Assembly (NCBI GenBank): GCA_035762175.1 | Contig: DASTPP010000117.1 | Location: 1 to 61,513, forward strand | DNA length: 61,513 bases | Direction of reading: 5' to 3' | DNA from: DASTPP01 sp035762175 | GTDB taxonomy: Bacteria; Myxococcota_A; Polyangia; Polyangiales; Polyangiaceae | Program-made: the position numbers and the translations under genes | The notes under the pieces: generated by a model | Told to the model about the DNA's origin: nothing | Seen by the model: only the letters and a program-made list of their open reading frames with translations | The model's database searches: none | Shown here: piece by piece, positions 42,615 to 49,949 of the stretch | Layout: each line of letters opens with the position of its first letter | Position numbering within the stretch: the stretch's first letter is position 1

Positions 42615-44297
42615 TCAGATGGCTTCGGCGATCTTGCCGCGCAGCTCGTCGCGGGCCCGATCGATGCGCTCGCCGGTCGCGCCGAGCTGCGCGAGCAGGG
42701 CCTCGGCCATGGCCAGGGCGACCTCGGCTTCGGCGGTGACGACGACGTCGGCGCCCGCGTCGCGCGCCGCGGCGGTCTCGCCCAGGTAGGTGGCGCGCGC
42801 GATCACGCGCAGCCCGGGGTTCAGCTCGCGGGCCGCACGGATTACCGCGTCGGCCGGCGTGCCCGAGGCGGCGAAAATGAGCCCCCCCGCCGTCTTCACC
42901 CCGGACTGCTCGAGCACCTCGAGCTGCGCGGCGTCGCCGTAGAGCGCCCGCACGCCCTCCCGCCGGAGCCGGCGGTAGGTCTCGAGGTTCAGCTCGATCA
43001 CCGTCGGCGTGATGCCGCCCTCGCGGAGCAGGTGCGTGAGCGTGCGGCCGACCGGCCCGTATCCGACGACGATCGCGTGGGGCTCGTCCGCCGGGACGTC
43101 GCCCTCGGCCCCGCCGGCCGCGGGCTCGCCCAGGCGTGCGGCCAGCCAGGGCAGGGCGCGGAAGACGATCGGGTTGGCCGCGATCGAGATGATCGCGACC
43201 GCGACCAGGATCTGCAGCGCGCTCGGCGGCAGCAGCCCGAGGCTCGAGCCCAGGGTCGCCACGATGAACGAGAACTCGCCGATCTGCCCGAGCGCGAACC
43301 CGGCCGTGAGCGCCGTCCGGCGGGGGCGGCGGAGCAGCCGGACGACGGCGTAGGCGGTGGCCGGCTTCGCGACCAGCACGATGGCCGCGGTCGCCGCGAT
43401 GGCGGGCGCGTTGCCGCGGAGCGCCGCCGGGTCGAAGAGCATGCCGACCGAGACGAAGAAGAGCACCGCGAACGCGTCGCGCATCGGCAGCGCCTCGGCC
43501 GCGGCCCGGGTGCTGAAGACGGACTGGCCGACCACCATGCCCGCGAGGAAGGCGCCGAGCGCCATCGACGCGCCGAAGACGACCGCCGAGCCTACCGCGA
43601 TGCCGAGCGCGATCGCCAGCACCGCCAGCGTGAAGAGCTCGCGGGAGCGCGTGAGCGCCACGCGCGTGAGCAGCCACGGCAGCAACCTGCGCCCGACGAC
43701 CGCCGTGAAGCCGACCAGCGCCGCGAGCTTCAGGAGCGCGACGAGCAGCGCGCCCAGCAGGCCCGCCGGGCCGGTCGCGCCGCCGAGCGCCGGCATCACC
43801 ACCAGCACCACCACGGTGAAGAGGTCTTCGACGATCAGCCAGCCGACCGCGAGGTGCCCGGCCGGCGTGTGCAGCAGGCCGTTGTCGTCGAGCACCCGCG
43901 TGAGCACGACGGTGCTGGCGACCGAGATCGCCACGCCGAAGACCGCGCCCGCGACGAGCGACCAGCCGAGCCAGCGGGCGACCAGCGCGCCGAGCCCCGC
44001 GGCGACGGTGATCTGGGCGGCCGCCCCGGGCAGCGCGACCGCGCGCACCTTGAGCAGGTCGCGCGCGTGGAAGTGCAGCCCCACGCCGAACATCAGCAGC
44101 ACCACGCCGAGCTCGGCGAGCTGCTCGGCGATCTCGGCGTGGGCGACGAAGCCCGGGGTGAAGGGGCCGACCACGACGCCGGCGGCGAGGTAGCCGACGA
44201 TCGGGGCGACGCCGAGCCGGCGCGCGAGCAGCCCCAGGAACAGCGCCGCGACCAAGCCGCCGGTAAGCGTAAAGATCAGGTCGACGTTGTGGGGCAT
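42615..44297 (-). CDS. Kef-type cation/proton antiporter with TrkA-N domain
   Basis: Membrane protein of 560 aa. The CPA2 antiporter part (about 1-395) has some 12 hydrophobic helices, GYLAAGVVVGPFTPGFV, LLMFGVGLHFHARDLL and ALGQIGEFSFIVA. The C-terminal Rossmann domain (TrkA-N/RCK) starts IVVGYGPVGRTLTHLL and is followed by an NAD-binding Glu loop (TPTVIELNLETYRRL). It resembles YbaL/KefB-type K+ or Na+ efflux systems, gated by nucleotide binding. No separate ancillary quinone oxidoreductase subunit is seen. Start ATG at 44297. Confidence 0.93.
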   Translation of the reverse strand: MPHNVDLIFTLTGGLVAALFLGLLARRLGVAPIVGYLAAGVVVGPFTPGFVAHAEIAEQLAELGVVLLMFGVGLHFHARDLLKVRAVALPGAAAQITVAAGLGALVARWLGWSLVAGAVFGVAISVASTVVLTRVLDDNGLLHTPAGHLAVGWLIVEDLFTVVVLVVMPALGGATGPAGLLGALLVALLKLAALVGFTAVVGRRLLPWLLTRVALTRSRELFTLAVLAIALGIAVGSAVVFGASMALGAFLAGMVVGQSVFSTRAAAEALPMRDAFAVLFFVSVGMLFDPAALRGNAPAIAATAAIVLVAKPATAYAVVRLLRRPRRTALTAGFALGQIGEFSFIVATLGSSLGLLPPSALQILVAVAIISIAANPIVFRALPWLAARLGEPAAGGAEGDVPADEPHAIVVGYGPVGRTLTHLLREGGITPTVIELNLETYRRLRREGVRALYGDAAQLEVLEQSGVKTAGGLIFAASGTPADAVIRAARELNPGLRVIARATYLGETAAARDAGADVVVTAEAEVALAMAEALLAQLGATGERIDRARDELRGKIAEAI

Positions 44298-44786
44298 GGC
44301 GGGGGCCCTCTGGGTGCGGTCACTCTCTTGCACCTTGACCTCGGGCGCGAAGGGGTCAAGGCAGGGCGCCCGCGCCGCTCGGGCTCGAGTTCGGCCGCGG
44401 CACCCGAGCAGACGAGGCGCCGCCGCCCGCCGCCCGCGCCCGAAGGCCGCCCGTCCGTGTACGACGCCGCCGGCCCATCGCCTGCGCCCGAAGGCCGCCC
44501 GCCCGCGCACGACGCTGCCGGCCCGTCGCCCGCGCACGACGCGGATCGCGGGGCCTGTCGCCCGCGCACGACGTCCGGACGAACCGGCACGCGTCGGCTC
44601 TCCGGGGGCACTCTGTTGCCTGCGGCGGACGGCGCGCGCGGGGGCGCGGCGAATCGTGCGGGGTTTCCGCCGTGCGCGCGCCTGGCACCCCGGTTGCTTC
44701 GTGCCCGGCGTGAACGAGGCCCCCGGTCGCAGCCTTCCTGGCTCAGCCGGTGGCCCCCGCACCACCCCGCAGGAGGCCCCCGCTCG
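44298..44786. other. Intergenic region with an imperfect 48-bp repeat
   Basis: 489 bases between the divergent antiporter and DUF1275 genes, with no gene. An imperfect 48-base unit starts at 44431, 44479 and 44527 (CGCCCGCGCCCGAAGGCCGC in the first), then degrades. A ribosome-binding site AGGAGG at 44771-44776 belongs to the next gene. Confidence 0.6.
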
Positions 44787-45608
44787 ATGCCCGCGCCCGC
44801 GTTGTTCAAGACCGACGACGACATCTTCACACCCCGCCACCTGCTCGGCTGGGTCGCCTTCTCGATGACGGCCGGTTGCGTGAACGCCGGCGCCTTCCTG
44901 GCTTGCCGCAACTTCGTGAGCCACGTCACGGGCGTGTTGACGAACCTGTCGCTCGACGTGCTGCGGCCGCCGCTCGCGCTCGAGTACGCGCTGGTGCTGG
45001 CGGCGTTCGTGGCCGGCGCGGCCCTCGCCACGCTGGCCGCCGAGACCTGGGGCGGGCGGCGCCGGGCCGCCTACGCGCTGCCGCTCGCGCTCGCGTTCGT
45101 CGCCCTCGTCGCGGTCGCGCTGGCCGGGCGCGCCGGCCTCTTCGGCGAGTTCGGCGCGGCGACGAGCGAGACGGGCGGCCAGGCCAGCTTCGCGCTGCTC
45201 GGCGCGCTCGCGGCGGTGATGGGCCTGCTGAACGCGTCGGTCGCGCTGGCGACGGCGAACGGCATCCGCGCGACGCACATGACCGGCCCCGCGACCGACC
45301 TCGCCGCCAACCTCGTGCGCGGCCTGCTCGCCTCGGGCGACGCGGCCGCGCGCGAGCGTCGCTGGGGCTTGCTGCGCGCCGCCAAGCTCACCGCCTTCGC
45401 GACCGGCGGCGTCGTCGCCGCAGCCAACGCCGCGCGCCTCGAGTACGACGTCTTCATGGTGGCCGCGGGCATGCTCGTCGTCGCCCTCGGCCTGACCGCC
45501 GCGCCGGCCGGCGAGCCGCTCGCGGCCCCGGCCCGGCGCGACGCCCGCGAGCCCCTCATGGCCCCGGCCCGGCGCGACGTCGCCGGCCCGGCCGACGGCG
45601 ACGCGTAG
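44787..45608 (+). CDS. DUF1275 (YoaK) family membrane protein
   Basis: 273 aa, with a perfect AGGAGG ten bases before the ATG. Multiple hydrophobic helices are visible: LLGWVAFSMTAGCVNAGAFL, NFVSHVTGVLTNLSLDVL, the conserved family pattern of an N-terminal AGCVNA and HVTG, and LGALAAVMGLLNASVALAT with THMTGPATDL. The C-terminal tail repeats PARRDAREP and PARRDVAG. DUF1275 proteins are integral membrane proteins with no established function; a transport role is only suspected. Divergent from the Kef gene. Confidence 0.88.
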   Translation: MPAPALFKTDDDIFTPRHLLGWVAFSMTAGCVNAGAFLACRNFVSHVTGVLTNLSLDVLRPPLALEYALVLAAFVAGAALATLAAETWGGRRRAAYALPLALAFVALVAVALAGRAGLFGEFGAATSETGGQASFALLGALAAVMGLLNASVALATANGIRATHMTGPATDLAANLVRGLLASGDAAARERRWGLLRAAKLTAFATGGVVAAANAARLEYDVFMVAAGMLVVALGLTAAPAGEPLAAPARRDAREPLMAPARRDVAGPADGDA

Positions 45609-45620
45609 CGCGGCCCGGCC

Positions 45621-46511
45621 TCAGCCCGCGAGGTGGGCGGCGAGGTGGCCGGCCAGCAGGTCGCTCGCCGCGCCCACGAGCCCGGGGTCGTCGTAGAAGT
45701 CGGTGTGCCCGCGCGAGGCGAGCCACTCGATGCGCTTCGGGCCCCCGAGCGCGCCGTAGAACGAGCGCGCCCAGGCGGGCGAGAGCGCGGCCTCCGAGTG
45801 CACCATCGCCACGGGCACCCCGAGGCGGGGCGCCGCCGCCTGCACGTCGAAGGGCACGAAGTGCTCGCGCGACATCACGGCGAAGGCGTTGCGGTAGTTC
45901 GGCACGGCGGCGCGCGCGGTGTAGTAGTCGACGGTGTCTCGCGTCGTCATGGCCGCGTCGCCCTCGAGCGCGGCGGCCGGTATCGTCAGCACCTCGCCCG
46001 TCGCCTCGTAGCGCTCGCGCGCGCGCACCCCCTGGGCGATCTTGGCGTCGAAGCCCGCGGGGTCGTTCGCGCGCATCGCGCCGGGGTCTCGGTAGTAGCC
46101 GACCACGGCGCCGAGGGCCCTCACCCTCGGCTCGAGGGCCGCCGCCCACGCCGCGTAGCCGGCGCCGAGGCAGACCCCGACGAGCCCGAGGCGCTCGGGG
46201 TCGACCTCGGGGCGCCGCGAGAGCTCGGCGAGCGCGGCGCGCAGATCGTCGACCTTGCGGCCGTGGTGCTCGTACTGGCGGGGCTCGCCCCCGCTCTCGC
46301 CGAAGTGCCGGTGGTCGACGGCGAGCGCGGCGAAGCCGCGGCGGGCCAGGGCGCCGGCGTAGACGCCCGTGACCTGCTCTTTCACGCCGGTCATCGGGCC
46401 CGCGACGACCACCGCCGGGGCGCGGCCCGGGCCGGCCGGCAGGTGCAGGTGGCCGACGACGCGGGCGCCGCCGACGTCGAAGGCGACGCGCTCCACGCGG
46501 GGGGCGGCCAC
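45621..46511 (-). CDS. Alpha/beta hydrolase, dienelactone-hydrolase-like
   Basis: Enzyme of 296 aa with GTG start, three bases after the upstream reductase gene. The nucleophile elbow is GLVGVCLGAGYAAW with Cys in the position usually held by Ser, as in dienelactone hydrolases. The oxyanion region is PAVVVAGPMTGVKEQV, and the catalytic His lies in ASRGHTDFYDD. The likely acid is in the strand before PVAMVHSEAAL. It would hydrolyse a lactone or ester. It is co-transcribed with the Rossmann reductase and likely controlled by the divergent HxlR regulator. Confidence 0.85.
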   Translation of the reverse strand: MAAPRVERVAFDVGGARVVGHLHLPAGPGRAPAVVVAGPMTGVKEQVTGVYAGALARRGFAALAVDHRHFGESGGEPRQYEHHGRKVDDLRAALAELSRRPEVDPERLGLVGVCLGAGYAAWAAALEPRVRALGAVVGYYRDPGAMRANDPAGFDAKIAQGVRARERYEATGEVLTIPAAALEGDAAMTTRDTVDYYTARAAVPNYRNAFAVMSREHFVPFDVQAAAPRLGVPVAMVHSEAALSPAWARSFYGALGGPKRIEWLASRGHTDFYDDPGLVGAASDLLAGHLAAHLAG

Positions 46512-46514
46512 CGC

Positions 46515-47141
46515 TCAGCCCTCGGCCCGGTGGTAGACGAACGCGGCGTTCGTGCCGCCCCGCCGCCCGACGGCGAGGGCGATGTTCAGGTGGGCCATCG
46601 CCTCGAGGTGCCGCGCGTTCGCGAGCGGGCCGACGACGAGCGGGGCGAACCCGGCGTCGGCCGCGAGCCCCGCGACGAGCTCGTTCGCGCCCTCGTCGTC
46701 GCCCGCGACGAAGGCCGTCACCCGCAGGCCCTCGCGCGAGAGCCGCCCGGGCGTCATCACGTCGGCGAAGACGGTGTTGAAGGCCTTGACGACCCGGGCG
46801 CCCGGCAGCAAGCGCGCCACCTCTTCGCCCGCCGAGTTCTGCTCGCCGAGCGGCAGCGGCGACCAGTCGTCTCGGACGGGGTTGGTCGCGTCGACCACCA
46901 CCTTGCCCGCCAGGGCGGGCGCGAGCGGCGGCAGCGCCCGCGCGAGGGCGCCGAAGGGCACGGCCAAGACGACCGCCTCGCCGTGCGCGGCCGCCGCCTC
47001 GACCGGCACTAGGCGGAAGGCGTCGCCCGGCCCGGGTCGCTCGTCGCCGCGCACCCCCACCACCACGTCATGGACCGCGCCCTGCCAAAGCGCCGCGAGG
47101 CGGCGGCCGAGGTTGCCGCCGCCGATTACACCGACCTTCAT
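46515..47141 (-). CDS. NADPH-dependent F420-reductase-like oxidoreductase
   Basis: Rossmann protein of 208 aa beginning MKVGVIGGGNLGRRLAALW, the NAD(P)-binding GxGxxG. It contains VVDATNPVRDD, the hallmark of the F420-dependent NADP oxidoreductase fold, and AFNTVFADV. The strong ribosome-binding site GGAGGG precedes the ATG. Bacterial members often lack F420 and reduce other substrates, so the cofactor partner is not certain. First gene of the two-gene operon divergent from the HxlR regulator. Confidence 0.85.
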   Translation of the reverse strand: MKVGVIGGGNLGRRLAALWQGAVHDVVVGVRGDERPGPGDAFRLVPVEAAAAHGEAVVLAVPFGALARALPPLAPALAGKVVVDATNPVRDDWSPLPLGEQNSAGEEVARLLPGARVVKAFNTVFADVMTPGRLSREGLRVTAFVAGDDEGANELVAGLAADAGFAPLVVGPLANARHLEAMAHLNIALAVGRRGGTNAAFVYHRAEG

Positions 47142-47153
47142 GATCGTCCCTCC

Positions 47154-47166
47154 ATGCTTTCAGCAT
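47154..47166. promoter_or_regulatory. Small inverted repeat in the divergent HxlR promoter region
   Basis: ATGCT-TTC-AGCAT is a perfect five-base inverted repeat around a three-base spacer, 13 bases before the reductase start. A possible binding site for the HxlR-type regulator or for another factor. Short, so only suggestive. Confidence 0.4.
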
Positions 47167-47200
47167 TCGGGGGTAGAACCTGTCGTGTAGCCCGTCAACC

Positions 47201-47218
47201 GGTCACCCGCGAGTAACC
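47201..47218. promoter_or_regulatory. Near-palindrome abutting the HxlR start codon
   Basis: GGTCACCCG and CGAGTAACC form an 18-base near-palindrome with two mismatched pairs, touching the ATG at 47219. No ribosome-binding site is visible, so HxlR may be read from a leaderless or weakly translated message, with the operator overlapping the transcription start. Autoregulation is inferred. Confidence 0.45.
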
Positions 47219-47659
47219 ATGGCCACCATCCCGATCGACGCCTCCCCGAAGCCCGACGCGTTCCTCCGCCTTTGCCCCTCGCGCGGCGTCCTCTCGCGCG
47301 TCGGCGAGAAGTGGGCCACGCTCGCCCTCGTCGCCCTCTCGGGCGGCCCCGTGCGCTTCGGCGAGCTGCGCCGAAGGCTCGAGGGCGTCTCGCAGAAGGT
47401 GCTCTCGCAGACGCTCCGCAACCTCGAGCGCGACGGCCTCATCGTGCGCGACGCCTACGACGAGCGCCTGCCCCGCGTCGAATACCGCCTCAGCGAGCGC
47501 GGCCGCTCGCTCTTGCCCCTGGTGGTGGGGCTCAAGGCCTGGGCCGAAGAGAACCTGAAAGACATCGAGCGCAGCAACGCGAGCTTCGACCGCCGCGCCG
47601 GCGCGGCCGGGCGCCTGATGACGCACCCCGCCGCCATGCGGTGGTCCGCCGGCGCCTGA
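47219..47659 (+). CDS. HxlR-family transcriptional regulator
   Basis: Winged-helix protein of 146 aa. The HxlR signature is WATLALVALSGGPVRFGELRRRLEG-like: EKWATLALVALSGG, RFGELRRRLEGVSQKVLSQ, TLRNLERDGLIVRDAYDERL and VEYRLSERGRSLL. A cysteine near the N-terminus (LRLCPSRGV) is the usual redox-sensing position in this family. It is divergent from the reductase/hydrolase pair and is the natural candidate regulator, perhaps responding to electrophiles or quinones. Confidence 0.93.
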   Translation: MATIPIDASPKPDAFLRLCPSRGVLSRVGEKWATLALVALSGGPVRFGELRRRLEGVSQKVLSQTLRNLERDGLIVRDAYDERLPRVEYRLSERGRSLLPLVVGLKAWAEENLKDIERSNASFDRRAGAAGRLMTHPAAMRWSAGA

Positions 47660-48422
47660 GCGAAGGGCGGCGGCGCGGTGGCCCGCGGCGCGCTCCGGCC
47701 GGCAGCGGGCGCGGCCCCGCGCCGCGCCGCCCTGTGCGCCCGCCCGTGCGGCCGGCGCTCAGCCCCCCGCGCCCTCGCCCCCAACGGGCGCAGGCGCCCC
47801 GATGCCCGCGCGGCACGCCCGTTCGACGCGCGACGCCAGATCGCGCACCCGCTCGCCTAGCGTCGTGAGATCGCCCGCCGTCACGCGATCGCTGCGCTTA
47901 TCGCGTGCCTCGATGTAAGCGCGGTTGAGCAATTGGAAGAGTCGATCATCTTCTTCGCTCGCCCTCGGGAAGGGCCCGGCAGGGGTTCGGTCGATTTCTC
48001 TCCCGCCACCGAGCGCGGGCGCGCCGGCGCGCTCGCGCTCGCGCTCGCGCTCGCGCTCGTGGGCGACGGGGCGGCCTCGCGCCGGGGGCATCGACGCCGC
48101 CGAACGCGCCCTCTGCGCTCGAACGGCGCGGCCGAGGCGATCGCCGCCGGGCGCGCGGCGGAGGCCGGCGGGCGGGCGGCGCTGGCGCGGCGTCGCGGGC
48201 GGCGCTGGCGCGGCGTCGCGGGCGGCCGAGCGGCGCCTGGGACCAGGCTCGGAAAGGGCATCGGGACGGCGAGCGAAAGGCCTCCGCGTAAGCCGTCAGG
48301 AGGCGAAAAAGCCCCGAGAGCTGCACCCCCTGAACGGGCGTCGGCGCAGCGCGCTGCCAGGATTGAGCCGTTTGCCCACACGCTCTGGTGATCCGGAGTG
48401 GACCTATGTTATCAGGGGTGCC
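47660..48422. other. 763-base intergenic region with repeats and a gene remnant
   Basis: No full gene. It contains the MNT-HEPN remnant on the minus strand (47801-47956), a GCGCTC microsatellite (about 48028-48057, read as RERERE on the minus strand) and a 23-base tandem duplication starting at 48176 and 48199 (GCGGCGCTGGCGCGGCGTCG). Confidence 0.65.
47801..47956 (-). pseudogene. C-terminal remnant of an MNT-HEPN fusion protein
   Basis: About 52 codons encode EEDDRLFQLLNRAYIEARDK, then TAGDLTTLGERVRDLASRV. This reproduces the C-terminal helices I know from proteins joining a minimal nucleotidyltransferase to a HEPN domain (typical form FELLRRAYVEARYS...ITxEELxWL). The nucleotidyltransferase part and the HEPN RNase motif are missing. 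Upstream the frame dissolves into a microsatellite. So this is a decayed piece of a toxin-antitoxin or defence-type gene; recognition is from memory of the family only. Confidence 0.55.
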
Positions 48423-49949
48423 ATGGACGAGAAAGACCGGCAGCAACGCCTCGCCGTCGCCGACGCCGCGGCCGAGCTGCAGGGCGGCCGCAGGGGTCGA
48501 CGCTCTTTCTTGCGCCTCTGCGCCCAGGCGGGCTTCGGCTTCAGCTCCTTCGCCTTCTCGAGCGGCTGCGGCAAGAAGTCCCGCGAGACCCCCTCCCCGC
48601 AGGCCGTGGCGGGCACCGCCGGGCCGGTCTCCGCGGTCGATCCGCTCACCGAACAGCATCGCTTCTTGCGCGACGTGGGGCGGCGATTCGCCGGAACGAA
48701 GCTACGGGTCGTCGGCGAGGATACCTCCCCGTCGGGCGCCATCGTCGAGATGATGCGGGAGGAGTTCATTTCGGTGACCGGCATCGAGGTGCAGTGGGAG
48801 CGATTGCCCCTCGAACGGGTGCTCGCCAAGGTGACCGCCGACACCGCCCGCGGCGTCGGGACGCACGACATCTTCTACTGGGACCAGGCGTGGCTCGGCC
48901 GCTTCGCCGACGACGCCGTCGACCCGCGCACGTTGCTGGAGCGGCGCGATTTGGCCTATCCCGGCTACGACTTCGCCGACTTCTTGCCGCCGCTCGTCGA
49001 CCGCTGCGCCTCGTACAAGGGGCGGCTCCTCGGCGTCCCGTTCGACATTCCGATCTTTCACATGATGTACCGGCGCGACCTCTTCGAGGAGCTCGGCCTC
49101 TCGCCCCCGACGACGCTGGCGGAGTACCTGCGCGCCGCCCAGACGATCACCAAGGCCAAGGCGCCCAAGGTCTTCGGGACCACCGGCGAGTGGAAATCGG
49201 GCCATTACTCGCTGGAATGCGACATGACCGTGTGGCTCTGGGCGCACGGGGGCTCGATCTTCGGCGCGGACGGGCGGCCCACGATCGGCGACGAGCGGGC
49301 GGCGGCGGCGCTGGAGTACATGCTCGAGCTCGGCAAGAACTCGCCCCCCGGCGTGACCACCTGGGACTGGTTCGGCGCGATGGGGAGCGTCGCCCGCGGC
49401 GAGGCGGGCCTCGTGATCCTCTGGAGCGAGCTCTTCCCCGCCTTCGAAGACCCCGCGAAGTCGAAGATCGTGGGGCTGCTGGAGCCGGCCTCGTGCCCCA
49501 AAGAAATCACGCTGCGCTCCAAGCAGGAGTGCGGCTTCGACGAGACCCCGGGCATGAGCCACCAGGGCGGCAGTTGCCTCGCCATCTCGCGCCACAGCAA
49601 GAACGTCGACGCCGCCTGGTTGTTCCTGCAGTGGGCGACCAGCGCCGACGTCGCCACGCGAGCGTGCTTGCTCGGCGGCGGCTCGGGGACGACCCGCCGG
49701 AGCATCTTTAGCGACCCGCGGGTCAAGGAAAAGGCGCGCGTCACGACGGGGACGACGCGCCACTATGACGTCCTGCTCGACGCGATTCTGCACCGGATGG
49801 GCACGGAGCCGCACCTGCCGTCCTTCCCCGAGCTCGCCACGGAGGGCTTCGCCGTCGAGCTCGGCAAGCTGACCACCCGCCAGCAGGGGGTGAAGGAGAC
49901 CTTGGACAACATGGCGCGCGCCGCCGCCAAGGCGGCCCAACCGCGGTGA
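48423..49949 (+). CDS. Extracellular solute-binding lipoprotein
   Basis: 508 aa. An Arg-rich N-terminus RRGRRSFLRLCAQAGF with a twin-arginine-like motif leads to FAFSSGC, a lipobox. The mature region follows the family-1 (sugar-type) binding protein pattern: EFISVTGIEVQWERLPLERV, THDIFYWDQAWLGRFADDAV, LLGVPFDIPIFHMMYRRDLFEELGL, TTLAEYLRAAQTI, GSCLAISRHSKNVDAAWLFL. It would bind a solute outside the membrane. No ABC permease or ATPase lies nearby. It overlaps the sensor gene by four bases (GTGA), so it probably serves as that sensor's ligand-binding partner. Confidence 0.9.
   Translation: MDEKDRQQRLAVADAAAELQGGRRGRRSFLRLCAQAGFGFSSFAFSSGCGKKSRETPSPQAVAGTAGPVSAVDPLTEQHRFLRDVGRRFAGTKLRVVGEDTSPSGAIVEMMREEFISVTGIEVQWERLPLERVLAKVTADTARGVGTHDIFYWDQAWLGRFADDAVDPRTLLERRDLAYPGYDFADFLPPLVDRCASYKGRLLGVPFDIPIFHMMYRRDLFEELGLSPPTTLAEYLRAAQTITKAKAPKVFGTTGEWKSGHYSLECDMTVWLWAHGGSIFGADGRPTIGDERAAAALEYMLELGKNSPPGVTTWDWFGAMGSVARGEAGLVILWSELFPAFEDPAKSKIVGLLEPASCPKEITLRSKQECGFDETPGMSHQGGSCLAISRHSKNVDAAWLFLQWATSADVATRACLLGGGSGTTRRSIFSDPRVKEKARVTTGTTRHYDVLLDAILHRMGTEPHLPSFPELATEGFAVELGKLTTRQQGVKETLDNMARAAAKAAQPR

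Noticed and set aside
48028..48057. GCGCTC microsatellite as a regulatory site
   Set aside because: A simple hexanucleotide repeat that also occurs inside the signal peptide at 32443-32462, so it is a composition effect.
47759..48091. The whole 110-codon minus-strand frame as a real gene
   Set aside because: Only about 52 codons match a protein family. The rest is microsatellite and low complexity, so it is scored as a pseudogene remnant.
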